Shown one piece after another: positions 1-7,455 of a stretch of 64,000 nt of DNA (its first letter is position 1; each line of letters opens with the position of its first letter). The DNA is from CAYMZZ01 sp044463125 (lineage in GTDB: Bacteria; Bacteroidota; Bacteroidia; Chitinophagales; Chitinophagaceae). The translations under genes and the position numbers were made by a program. The stretch covers positions 53,568 to 117,567 of the forward strand of contig JBIQMS010000009.1 in NCBI GenBank assembly GCA_044463125.1, in the 5' to 3' direction. The notes beneath the pieces are model-generated. The model was given only the letters and a program-made list of their open reading frames with translations, was not told where the DNA came from and made no database searches.

Positions 1-339
1 TGTTTCGCTTTCTTCAGCGATAAAAGTATTGATGGTCTCCCGGAAGTCCGGCTCATCCCACTTGCTATACTTGCTTAGGTGGGCCTGCAAGGCAAACACC
101 AATTCCCCTTTACTATGTTTTCCTTCAAAGGCAGGTTTTATTTCATCTATCACATGTTGAGATGTGCTGAGCACTTCATCCGGTTGGTCGTCGCCATGCA
201 GTGAAATACTGCTGAACGAGCCAATGGAAAGCGACGGCAGTTTAAATTTGAAATACACTACCCATACAAACAAATAATAGAGAATTGTTGAAACAATCAA
301 GAATAAAAAATATTGCTGCCAGGAAATAGAACTAAGCAT
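1..339 (-). CDS. Membrane-anchored protein, possibly conjugation-associated (partial, 3' end outside window)
   Basis: An open frame runs from an ATG at 339 to the window edge without a stop (113 codons). The N-terminus has one membrane segment at about residues 8-29 (LFLIVSTILYYLFVWVVYF) followed by a polar cytoplasmic-looking region with acidic helices. The layout (short N-terminal tail, one membrane helix, about 100+ soluble residues) resembles small proteins found before the TraE/DUF4134 genes of Bacteroidota conjugative elements, but I cannot confirm that without the neighbouring gene. If correct, it would mark the end of a tra cluster to the left. Family assignment is inference; the reading frame itself is well supported by its length and coding-like composition. 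Confidence 0.55.
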   Translation of the reverse strand, partial: MLSSISWQQYFLFLIVSTILYYLFVWVVYFKFKLPSLSIGSFSSISLHGDDQPDEVLSTSQHVIDEIKPAFEGKHSKGELVFALQAHLSKYSKWDEPDFRETINTFIAEESET

Positions 340-432
340 TGGTCATTATTTTTAGAATTGTAAAATTGAATGTGAAAGGATGTTCCTACGTTATGAAATC
401 GGGTTTTGTTTTTGTGAAAATGAGCCTTATGG

Positions 433-1224
433 CTATTTCATCTTTTTTTGAACTGAGCCCGGTGAATAACCAAAATGATTTTTGAAAGCAATTGAAAAGT
501 TACCTGTATCATTATATCCTGAAGCCATAGCAATGGATAACAATATCTGATCAGTTGTTTCAAGTAAATAATGAGCATGCTTCATTCTCTCCTCTTTCGA
601 AAATTTGCCAAGCGTCAATCCAAACCGTTGTTTGAATGCATGCTGAAGCTCCTTCTTTGAAATGCCTATTTTACCTACGATTCCCTCAATGGTATCATAT
701 ACCGACAAATCTTCGATTATGATATCTCTTGCTTTTTCGGCAATTTCTACCGCCGCCTTACTGATTGATGTCTTTGCTTTCACTTCAGTCACCTCCTGAA
801 TTAATTGAAGTATAAGATCAACAACTCTTGCATACAGAAGGCGATCTGCCAATCTTCCTTCAGTAACAGGGCGAAAAAAAGATTTTATATTTCTTTCGAT
901 CTCTAGTGAGCAATAGGGAAGCAGTTCATTCAGATTATTAATATCTTTTAATTCTTCGTAGTCTGCAAGAGCTTCCCTCCTAAAAAGTATTTCGAAAATG
1001 AAGACTGTGTTCTTAAAAAGAAAACTAACTTCCAAATTCGCCTCAGCGTATTTTCTTTTAAACTTCTCATGCGTTTCATGTAACACGGGCTGTGTAACGC
1101 AAATCATAAAGAAGTCTCCACTATAATACTGAAACAAACCTGATTCAATTTGTAGTTTAGTGGCATTGGGAAGTCTACATATCTTTTGCACAATTCCTTT
1201 CTTCTTCATGGGCATCGTTTTCAT
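433..1224 (-). CDS. AraC family transcriptional regulator
   Basis: The C-terminal ~100 residues form a double helix-turn-helix of the AraC/XylS type, with the first helix pair around IEGIVGKIGISKKELQHAF and the second around DQILLSIAMASGYNDTGNFS, ending with the family hallmark FGYSPGSVQKK. The N-terminal ~160 residues show no recognisable sensor domain. The frame is open from a TTG at 1254, but three ATGs cluster at 1224, 1215 and 1209 and the upstream 30 bases form a strong hairpin, so I place the start at 1224. Bacteroidota regulators of this size usually control a nearby operon; no target can be named. It lies downstream of and co-directional with a small membrane protein. Confidence 0.85.
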   Translation of the reverse strand: MKTMPMKKKGIVQKICRLPNATKLQIESGLFQYYSGDFFMICVTQPVLHETHEKFKRKYAEANLEVSFLFKNTVFIFEILFRREALADYEELKDINNLNELLPYCSLEIERNIKSFFRPVTEGRLADRLLYARVVDLILQLIQEVTEVKAKTSISKAAVEIAEKARDIIIEDLSVYDTIEGIVGKIGISKKELQHAFKQRFGLTLGKFSKEERMKHAHYLLETTDQILLSIAMASGYNDTGNFSIAFKNHFGYSPGSVQKKMK

Positions 1225-1236
1225 AGATTTCAACAG

Positions 1237-1280
1237 GCTTCCCGTCCCGGCCAACTGTAGAGTTTGGCCGGGAAGGAAGC
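1237..1280. repeat. Long hairpin (inverted repeat) before the AraC gene
   Basis: Arms 1237-1254 and 1264-1280 (GCTTCCCGTCCCGGCCAA against TTGGCCGGGAAGGAAGC) pair over about 17 bases with one bulge around a 9-base loop. It sits between the stop of the small membrane protein (1304) and the AraC ATG (1224). No T-run follows on either strand, so it is not a classic intrinsic terminator; it may still end the upstream transcript or fold in the AraC leader. Confidence 0.6.
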
Positions 1281-1303
1281 ATGATCACATTCTTAAATTG
1301 TAC

Positions 1304-1732
1304 TTAGGTAAATGAGCTCATTGGTTTGTTCGACTTCGGCCGTGCAAACCGCATGATACTATAAATGAGAAAGCCAAGGGAAGTGACACCGAACAATACA
1401 AAGGAAATCACCGGAACAGTCTGCTCAAATGTCTGATCATTGTAACTCCAGCTATTTATAAAAAATACAAACAGCGAAGCATAAAGCGAAAAGACGCCCA
1501 GGATATTTAACAACGGATCAATAAAATACTTTGATTGTCGTTTGTACCTGCCATAGCTAAACAGTATCAGTCCTGCCCCGATAAGGGCAAATACTGCATG
1601 TATGCCGCCATGCGGAAGAGCCATCAGGATATATATGAGATAGAATCCCCCAAAACTCTCACCGCTGATTAACGTGAGACAAAATAGTGACAGCACCAAA
1701 ACAGGATGTGTAAGAATATTGATCGTTTTCAT
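1304..1732 (-). CDS. Small integral membrane protein, unknown function
   Basis: 142 residues with four hydrophobic segments at about 7-23, 28-57, 72-94 and 105-127 and a basic C-terminus (RFARPKSNKPMSS), so it is a predicted four-helix inner-membrane protein. I do not recognise the family. The start is the ATG at 1732, and the stop lies about 80 bases before the AraC start, so it could be cotranscribed with that regulator, although a strong hairpin separates them. No catalytic or metal-binding motif is visible. Confidence 0.6.
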   Translation of the reverse strand: MKTINILTHPVLVLSLFCLTLISGESFGGFYLIYILMALPHGGIHAVFALIGAGLILFSYGRYKRQSKYFIDPLLNILGVFSLYASLFVFFINSWSYNDQTFEQTVPVISFVLFGVTSLGFLIYSIMRFARPKSNKPMSSFT

Positions 1733-1751
1733 AACGAATAGTTTACTGTTT

Positions 1752-3101
1752 TTAATTACAAGGACCTGTGCTTGAACCGGACCAGCCGATCACCGGGACA
1801 CTGGCTCCCTGCACACCGGCATCCTGCAACTCTTTTATTTTCACATACAGTCCCTGTGGGGTACTTGTACCATTTGGTGAAAGGCTGCCTGGCATGTGAA
1901 ACCGTGGAATATCAAACCAGATGGATGGGCTTACCGCTGAACGCCATACTTCAATAGACCAATCTGTACAATTATAGTCGTCAATATCATACTTCACATT
2001 GCGTAACTGCCGGATACGCATAATAGCCGACTTCAGGTTTTCAGGAGACACACTGACCTCATAGGAGGCATTGAATTCATGACTGCCATTGTCCACAAAT
2101 TTACCATCAAGAGGGGCATCAGTAAGAATTGTTTTCCAACCTGTTTTTGGATAAAAACCTATATGCTGTGATGCGTACCCGCTTCCGTTCGCCCCAGACT
2201 TTTCAATCCGAATCCAACTATGTCCTGGAGAACCTGCTGACCAATCAAATATCTTAGTGGGATCACTGTCAACCGGTACATCGGAATGGATAGTGATCTT
2301 ACAGGTCGCTCCAGCATCAGGTATATTGTCAAAGCATTTAAGATATTTCTCAAGATCAATGGCCGGATCGCCGTACTGCGATTCAAATTCAACCACCATC
2401 ATTTCATCGTCTATCACATTCACCGGTCCATTAGGATCATTAGGAGGCGGAACATACCCACCGCCGCTGCCTCCACCTGTTCCGCCACCGCCGCCACCAC
2501 CACCTCCGGCAAACGGATCTCCGCCTGAGTACCCACCTCCCCAGCCACCACCGCCTCCGCTATTATCCAGGAAAGACATCAGGTACATCCAACTGCTCCA
2601 ACTGATACCTCCACCCGAGGGATAGCTTGCCACAACGATAACCTCCGGTAATTCTACATAAGGATCAGGCACAACCAAAACCTGCTCACGTAGCATAGTC
2701 TTATTATTTACACGATAACCACGGACGATCTCTGTCTCTTCAATTGTCACGCCTTTTAAACTTTTCAGCAATAAAGTACCATTGAACGTTTCCTTTTCAT
2801 TGTTCCTCACCAGGCTTACGATACGTCCACGCTTGATTGTACCGCTTGGACTAACCTCGATCAGTACAAACGATTCGCTCATTTTCTTTCCTTTGAACGC
2901 TACCCGCAATAAAGTGACATCACCATGCGCCGACCTGGAAATACGTGAAAAATCGAGTGCGTTGAAATCTGAAACCTGTAAGCTATCTGCCAGGCTTCGT
3001 TTCAGTTCGGGGTAATCATTAGATTGCTTTGGACTTTCAACCTCTTTCTGGCAAGATATAATCATCACCGCCAAAAAGCAGAATAAAATTAGTTTTTGCA
3101 T
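1752..3101 (-). CDS. Glycine-rich lipoprotein with possible permuted papain-like (NlpC/P60-type) C-terminal domain
   Basis: The start is placed at the ATG at 3101 because it yields a lipoprotein signal (MQKLILFCFLAVMIISC, lipobox Cys at residue 17); the frame is open further upstream but that part is not signal-like. About 449 residues. Residues ~20-170 form a beta-rich region of unknown family; ~180-220 is an extreme glycine tract with scattered Trp/Tyr/Ser/Pro, looking like a flexible linker; the C-terminal ~200 residues carry GHSWIRIEK then, ~90 residues later, YDIDDYNCTDWSIEVW. A His block preceding an N-C block is the order expected in circularly permuted NlpC/P60 (LRAT/YiiX-like) folds, so a hydrolase role is possible but inferred. 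Probably surface- or periplasm-exposed. It is flanked by unrelated genes and no operon partner is evident. Confidence 0.65.
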   Translation of the reverse strand: MQKLILFCFLAVMIISCQKEVESPKQSNDYPELKRSLADSLQVSDFNALDFSRISRSAHGDVTLLRVAFKGKKMSESFVLIEVSPSGTIKRGRIVSLVRNNEKETFNGTLLLKSLKGVTIEETEIVRGYRVNNKTMLREQVLVVPDPYVELPEVIVVASYPSGGGISWSSWMYLMSFLDNSGGGGGWGGGYSGGDPFAGGGGGGGGGTGGGSGGGYVPPPNDPNGPVNVIDDEMMVVEFESQYGDPAIDLEKYLKCFDNIPDAGATCKITIHSDVPVDSDPTKIFDWSAGSPGHSWIRIEKSGANGSGYASQHIGFYPKTGWKTILTDAPLDGKFVDNGSHEFNASYEVSVSPENLKSAIMRIRQLRNVKYDIDDYNCTDWSIEVWRSAVSPSIWFDIPRFHMPGSLSPNGTSTPQGLYVKIKELQDAGVQGASVPVIGWSGSSTGPCN

Positions 3102-3258
3102 AACACATGATTTTGGTAAAACGAATATAGAAATGCAGTAGAGCCTTTGTAATTGCGATTTCGTAAGAAATGAACTACAATACTGCTGTCGCTTCAATTT
3201 ATCGGAATAAGGAAGTCCGAAAATTGTTCTGGTGGCAGGAAATATTGCTTAGAATAAA

Positions 3259-3837
3259 TTATGACGATTTCTGAACACGTTTTTTCTTCACATAACTGAA
3301 ATGATATTCCGAAATGCCCAGCCAGGAAGCAAGATGTTTAGCCGGTATCCGCAAAATGTAATCCGGAAAGCGTTCCAGAAGCCATGCATATTTTTCTTCC
3401 GCTGACTTCATGCGGAGAGCATAGAGCAATTGAGTCCAGAGAATATAGTAGTGCTGAGTGAGTTCTCTTGCGATATAATTAAATTCGGGAAATTGCCTGT
3501 AAATGGCATATAACTCTTCATGGGATATATAAAATAACTTACAGTCTTCCAAAGCCTGGATCCATTCGTAAGAAGTTTTCTGCTGATAAAAGCTCTCAAC
3601 GGAAACAATAACATCTCCATCCTTCATAAACCAGCTCGACACTTCCAAATCGCTTTTCCGATAAAAACAACGCAACATTCCTTCATTGATAAAATGGATA
3701 TGACGGCAAACATGGCCTGCTTTTAATAGCAATTGACCTTTTTTTAAGTCACGATACTTGACAATATCCTGCAGATGGGCCACTAATTGCTCACTAAGGG
3801 GATGTACTGCACTTAGAAATGCCAAAAGCTTTTCCAT
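3259..3837 (-). CDS. Crp/Fnr family transcriptional regulator
   Basis: Start taken at the ATG at 3837 (MEKLLAFLSAVHPL), giving 192 residues, the usual length of Bacteroidota Crp/Fnr-like regulators. Residues ~15-115 form the cyclic-nucleotide-binding beta-roll (LKKGQLLLKAGHVCRHIHFI then GMLRCFYR), though the cAMP-contacting residues of true Crp are not evident. The C-terminal HTH is LRIPAKHLASWLGISEYHFS with a basic tail. It diverges from the MauE/DUF6520 pair at 4006, and a palindrome lies just ahead of its start, suggesting autoregulation or control of the divergent genes. The ligand is unknown; many relatives respond to redox or oxygen through other means. Confidence 0.85.
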   Translation of the reverse strand: MEKLLAFLSAVHPLSEQLVAHLQDIVKYRDLKKGQLLLKAGHVCRHIHFINEGMLRCFYRKSDLEVSSWFMKDGDVIVSVESFYQQKTSYEWIQALEDCKLFYISHEELYAIYRQFPEFNYIARELTQHYYILWTQLLYALRMKSAEEKYAWLLERFPDYILRIPAKHLASWLGISEYHFSYVKKKRVQKSS

Positions 3838-3855
3838 CAAATGCAATCTATCTTT

Positions 3856-3870
3856 TTTGTGATACACAAA
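3856..3870. promoter_or_regulatory. Palindrome TTTGTG-ATA-CACAAA upstream of the Crp/Fnr gene
   Basis: A perfect 6-base inverted repeat with a 3-base spacer, 18 bases before the Crp/Fnr ATG and inside the divergent intergenic region (3838-4005). Its TGTG/CACA core is reminiscent of Crp-type half-sites though the spacer is shorter than the standard 6. Likely an operator for self-control; inference. Confidence 0.4.
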
Positions 3871-3978
3871 ACTGCTCAACTGGTAGTAAATACTGTTCTG
3901 GCAAATGGTCGAGAAAAAATAGCACAACAAACTTTTTTAGCTGATAGCAGTTTTTTCTACCAACAGCATAATCAACTT

Positions 3979-3986
3979 TAGCTTTT
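3979..3986 (+). promoter_or_regulatory. Possible -7 box TAGCTTTT for the MauE gene
   Basis: Matches the Bacteroidota -7 consensus TAnnTTTG at seven of eight positions, 19 bases before the ATG at 4006; a T-rich stretch lies about 25 bases further upstream as a possible -33 element. Weak evidence on its own. Confidence 0.3.
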
Positions 3987-4005
3987 CTGAAATGAACTTT
4001 AGAAC

Positions 4006-4464
4006 ATGATGCCGGAACTGACAAGTAGAAAATGGTTTCCAGAGCTTACAGCAGCTCTATTTGTATTGCTTTTCCTTTATACAGCTCTATCAAAATTGAA
4101 AGACTATACGGGCTTCGTAAGGGCAATGCTCCATTCTCCGCTTATTGCAGGTATTTCACCTGTGCTTGCTATTGTAGTACCAGTGGTAGAACTTTTAATT
4201 GTATTCCTTCTAGTCGTTCCCCGAACAAGATCCTTGGGCTTAGTCACAGGAACTTTGGTGATGGCACTTTTTACAAGCTATGTCGCATATATACTTATCG
4301 TTTCTTCGAAACTCCCTTGCACATGCGGCGGCATCTTTGAACACATGAACTGGCGACAACACTTGATAGTAAATAGTCTTTTTCTAATATTAGGGATTAG
4401 CTCTGTTATTATCGAACGTAAATACTTTTCTTTAATAAACAGGAGAAGCCGAACACCTGTATAA
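4006..4464 (+). CDS. MauE/DoxX-type redox-associated membrane protein
   Basis: 152 residues with four membrane segments (about 14-27, 47-72, 78-100, 121-138), the size and layout of MauE/DoxX-family proteins, which are associated with disulfide exchange or maturation of exported cysteine proteins. Residues ~106-108 contain a C-T-C pair followed by GG (KLPCTCGGIF) at the start of the last loop, a likely redox centre. The next gene, 35 bases downstream, encodes a small exported peptide with two cysteines (DUF6520 type), a pairing common in Bacteroidota, so the natural reading is that this protein acts on or with that peptide. Substrate and reaction are not established. Confidence 0.75.
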   Translation: MMPELTSRKWFPELTAALFVLLFLYTALSKLKDYTGFVRAMLHSPLIAGISPVLAIVVPVVELLIVFLLVVPRTRSLGLVTGTLVMALFTSYVAYILIVSSKLPCTCGGIFEHMNWRQHLIVNSLFLILGISSVIIERKYFSLINRRSRTPV

Positions 4465-4499
4465 CATAGTAGGCATTAACCAATTTAAAAAAGTGTTTT

Positions 4500-4745
4500 A
4501 TGAAAAAGATGTTTTTAGTAATCATGGCAGGTGCATTAGCCATCGTCTTCAGTGCTTTTACCGGCATCAAAGGTGATGATGAATTCTTGTATCGCGACGA
4601 TCAGATGCAGTGGCAGGAAGTCCCTGCAAACATTAATGTTCCTGCTCTTTGCCCGGAAGATGATGTACAACAATGCGAAATCAGCATTAACGGCAAACTG
4701 AGAAAAATATACTATTCAGATCATTCGCCGTATTTAAGAAACTAA
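4500..4745 (+). CDS. DUF6520-type exported small peptide
   Basis: 81 residues with an N-terminal signal (MKKMFLVIMAGALAIVFSAF) and a mature part of about 60 residues carrying exactly two cysteines close to the C-terminus (ALCPEDDVQQCEISING). This matches the short DUF6520 peptides found in Chitinophagaceae beside MauE-type genes. Function is unknown. The two cysteines presumably form a disulfide, perhaps handled by the upstream MauE-type protein or the TlpA-like protein encoded convergently at 4773. Translation likely reinitiates after the upstream gene (35-base gap). Confidence 0.7.
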   Translation: MKKMFLVIMAGALAIVFSAFTGIKGDDEFLYRDDQMQWQEVPANINVPALCPEDDVQQCEISINGKLRKIYYSDHSPYLRN

Positions 4746-4754
4746 AAGGGTTTC

Positions 4755-4795
4755 AATGTTGCAGTTCGTGCTTTAATGGACTGCAACATTTTTAT
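4755..4795. terminator. Bidirectional terminator between convergent genes
   Basis: Perfect 11-base arms AATGTTGCAGT (4755-4765) and ACTGCAACATT (4780-4790), 14-base loop, followed by TTTAT on the plus strand and preceded by A/G-rich sequence that gives U-rich RNA on the minus strand. It lies just after the DUF6520 stop and overlaps the last codons of the minus-strand TlpA-like gene. Confidence 0.8.
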
Positions 4796-6032
4796 CCTTT
4801 GCCAAAACCAGTACTTTCATAGGACGAGTTGCTCTGTCTATAACGATACCTGCTCTTCTCAATGCAGCAAAGAAATCTTCACGCCGTGTCAGTAGCGCAT
4901 CAACTTTTAGATCAATCGGATAGTCAATTCCGGTTTCATTGATAAACGGCATATCAGTATCAGAATCATAATAAGCCAGTACGGATATAAGATAATCGAT
5001 ACCAATATGTTGATAATCGAAGCCGGCATGGTCAAGGACTCCAGAAAATACGGCTGCCTTACTCCGCAAACGAACACGACCGTCGTTAGTGCATGTTACT
5101 ATCCAGCAAGGCATTTCCCTTGTTTCGACAGATACCTTGTAATTGAAGTAAGAATAGAGGTCGCTGCGAAGCATTGCATATAAATCAGGAACAACTGAAC
5201 CCCGGTAAGCTGCTGTATAGCAATAACGATTATCCTCATAACTGCTATCTACAATGATGGGACTCGGCCACACTTTCCCGTATATGCTATCTTCAGTCCT
5301 TCCCAACAATTTTCCCCAATAGGCCAAGATGTAAAGTGTCTTTATAGAACTACCAAGAATATTAAGATTATTACTGTTTTCATTAAAGGTCAATTCGAGT
5401 GGAATACGGATAGGAATTGTATCATTCCATTTTCCTATCAGTGAACGCATCAGGAAATTAGTGTCCGGGCCACCATTCCCATTCAACAAATAGGGTGTTG
5501 TAAAATCAATCTTCGTTTTTTTACCAACATCTCCAAATGTCAGTTTCGCACCGCTCAAAAATGCTGAAATATTACTTTCATTCATTTCCTTAGAACCCAC
5601 TGTAACCGACTTGACAATACCATCCGGACTTATCCATATATAAGTTGGGAATGCGTTATATTCGATAGTCTCAAAAAAATTCTTGCTAAATGCGACAGTA
5701 AGATCAATTCGGAGCCTATCTCGAAATTTTCTATACAGATTTTGAATTTTACCGTCATCATACCCAACTAATAAGTACTGTAATTTGCCTTTATACTTTT
5801 TTTGGAAACTGTCTATTTTAGGTAACATCTCAAAACACTTACTGCAGGTAGAACCAAATAGTTCAAGTATTACCGGCTGTCCTTTGAAAGAGGAGACGGA
5901 CTTATATAAATTATTATTAAAAAGAAGTTCTTTCTCGTATGGAAAAGGCTCCCCAATCCTAATTTCTTTTTTTGTCTGCGCTAGTCCATAAGTTAAACTG
6001 CATGAAAAGATCACTGCGATAAAATATTTCAT
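4773..6032 (-). CDS. TlpA-like thioredoxin-fold protein of a SusC/SusD locus
   Basis: 419 residues with signal peptide MKYFIAVIFSCSLTYGLAQ. Residues ~25-160 are a TlpA/ResA thioredoxin fold: ILELFGSTCSKCFEMLP holds a CxxC active site, and the cis-Pro region FPTYIWISPDG follows. The C-terminal ~250 residues (170-419) are a beta-rich domain of unknown function that commonly accompanies this fold next to SusC/SusD genes. It is the last gene of the run sigma, FecR, SusC, SusD, TlpA (33 bases after SusD). A periplasmic or cell-surface thiol-disulfide role acting on material imported through SusC is an inference. Terminates at a strong hairpin shared with the convergent DUF6520 gene. Confidence 0.85.
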   Translation of the reverse strand: MKYFIAVIFSCSLTYGLAQTKKEIRIGEPFPYEKELLFNNNLYKSVSSFKGQPVILELFGSTCSKCFEMLPKIDSFQKKYKGKLQYLLVGYDDGKIQNLYRKFRDRLRIDLTVAFSKNFFETIEYNAFPTYIWISPDGIVKSVTVGSKEMNESNISAFLSGAKLTFGDVGKKTKIDFTTPYLLNGNGGPDTNFLMRSLIGKWNDTIPIRIPLELTFNENSNNLNILGSSIKTLYILAYWGKLLGRTEDSIYGKVWPSPIIVDSSYEDNRYCYTAAYRGSVVPDLYAMLRSDLYSYFNYKVSVETREMPCWIVTCTNDGRVRLRSKAAVFSGVLDHAGFDYQHIGIDYLISVLAYYDSDTDMPFINETGIDYPIDLKVDALLTRREDFFAALRRAGIVIDRATRPMKVLVLAKDKNVAVH

Positions 6033-6065
6033 CGTAGAATTTGTTTGAAATTTTAAAAAAACTAA

Positions 6066-7445
6066 TTAATACCCGTCATTTTGTGTGAGGTTGGGGTTCA
6101 GATTGATCTCAGTTAGTGGAACTGGATAAAGTTTATCAGTTTCAACCCAATTAGCCCCCTTTATTGCGGACAAAACAGGAGTTGCTGTTCCTGTTCTTTT
6201 CAGGTTAAACCACCTATCTCCGAATTCAGCAAATAACTCATACTTACGTTCACGGGCAATGCTGTCAAGCAACGCATCCCTGGATAGTCCACTCATTGCA
6301 GAAAGCCCTGTCCGGGTATGGACGGCATTCAGATCCGCCTCTGCTCCCGAAAGGTTGTCTTGCATAGCTCTTGCCTCTGACCGTATCAAAAATTGCTCGC
6401 TTAACCTGAAAACCATGGTATATTCGGTAATAGCCGAAGCATTTTGTCCTACTTTATATTTAAACGGATAATAGTAGATTTTTCCGGCTGAAGTAATTGA
6501 TCTGATCCATAACGATCTCCTCATATCCGCTGCAGAAAAGCTCTTTACAAAATTGGTATCAAGAGAAACTGTTCTTGGTGTACTTGTCAAAATAAGGAAA
6601 GCGCCGGGATAACTATTGTAGCCGGGCACCTGGCTTTGTAATTGCCATATCGCTTCTTTACTATTTTTTAAAAATACCTGGTCTAAATTGGAAAGTAAGG
6701 AGTAGGTAGTTGTATTGTCAATAACGACAGTTGCCTCTGCCTCGGCTTTGTCCCATTCATTCAAATACAAGTATACCCTGGACAGCAATGCATGAGCTGT
6801 AGATTGGTTCGGTCTGACTCTTTCAGTCGAGGTATTATTTGAAGCGTTCAGGTAATTCGGCTTTAATAATTCAATAGCCTTATTCAACTCATCTTTAATA
6901 AAAGTGTAAACTTTTGAAATGGTATCCCGCGGTTGCAGTGAAGTAACTTCATAAGATGTCTCTGTTATAATTGGAACATCACCATACAAATTACCCAGGT
7001 AAAAATGGCAAAGTGCCCGGACAAAATGAGCTTCTCCTTCTAACTGTCGTTTCACAACTTCACTGACCTTTGAAGATTGATCCAATCCTTCAAGTAATGC
7101 ATTGGCCTGGTAGATGTATTTGTAAAGGGAAACCCAATGAGTACGTGTAACAGTATTACCCGATGTAAGATTGTTGTTGATGATTTCTACCTGTGCCGCT
7201 GCGGTCGAATGGTTACGCAATTCATCCGCTGATCTCCCGGTGTTGATGATAATATTATAGGCAAACCCATCCGCTTCCATCATCGAATAAATAGAAAGAA
7301 TGGAAGAAGTTGCTGCAGCATCACTTTCAAAAATATTTTCTGCACTTAACTGGATTGAAGGAGTTCCTACATCAACCCACTTTTTGCAGGAGGATAGCAA
7401 AATAATTCCTATAATGATAACTATATAAAATTTGTTCTTTTTCAT
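6066..7445 (-). CDS. SusD/RagB-family outer-membrane lipoprotein
   Basis: 459 residues with a lipoprotein signal (MKKNKFYIVIIIGIILLSSC, lipobox Cys at residue 20). The N-terminal half carries the TPR-like helices of SusD proteins, including VKRQLEGEAHFVRALCHF, and the C-terminus ends with the typical NLKRTG... WVETDKLYPVPLTEINLNPN segment. It is encoded 10 bases after SusC and should cap the SusC barrel to capture ligand. The accompanying genes include no glycoside hydrolase or peptidase, so the nutrient cannot be named; the TlpA-like partner suggests a proteinaceous or sulfur-containing ligand at best. Confidence 0.93.
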   Translation of the reverse strand: MKKNKFYIVIIIGIILLSSCKKWVDVGTPSIQLSAENIFESDAAATSSILSIYSMMEADGFAYNIIINTGRSADELRNHSTAAAQVEIINNNLTSGNTVTRTHWVSLYKYIYQANALLEGLDQSSKVSEVVKRQLEGEAHFVRALCHFYLGNLYGDVPIITETSYEVTSLQPRDTISKVYTFIKDELNKAIELLKPNYLNASNNTSTERVRPNQSTAHALLSRVYLYLNEWDKAEAEATVVIDNTTTYSLLSNLDQVFLKNSKEAIWQLQSQVPGYNSYPGAFLILTSTPRTVSLDTNFVKSFSAADMRRSLWIRSITSAGKIYYYPFKYKVGQNASAITEYTMVFRLSEQFLIRSEARAMQDNLSGAEADLNAVHTRTGLSAMSGLSRDALLDSIARERKYELFAEFGDRWFNLKRTGTATPVLSAIKGANWVETDKLYPVPLTEINLNPNLTQNDGY

Positions 7446-7455
7446 ACTTAACCAT

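Noticed and set aside
2257..2625. Plus-strand open frame rich in proline opposite the glycine-rich protein
   Set aside because: It is the antisense of the GGN codon tract; Pro runs follow automatically from the Gly codons.
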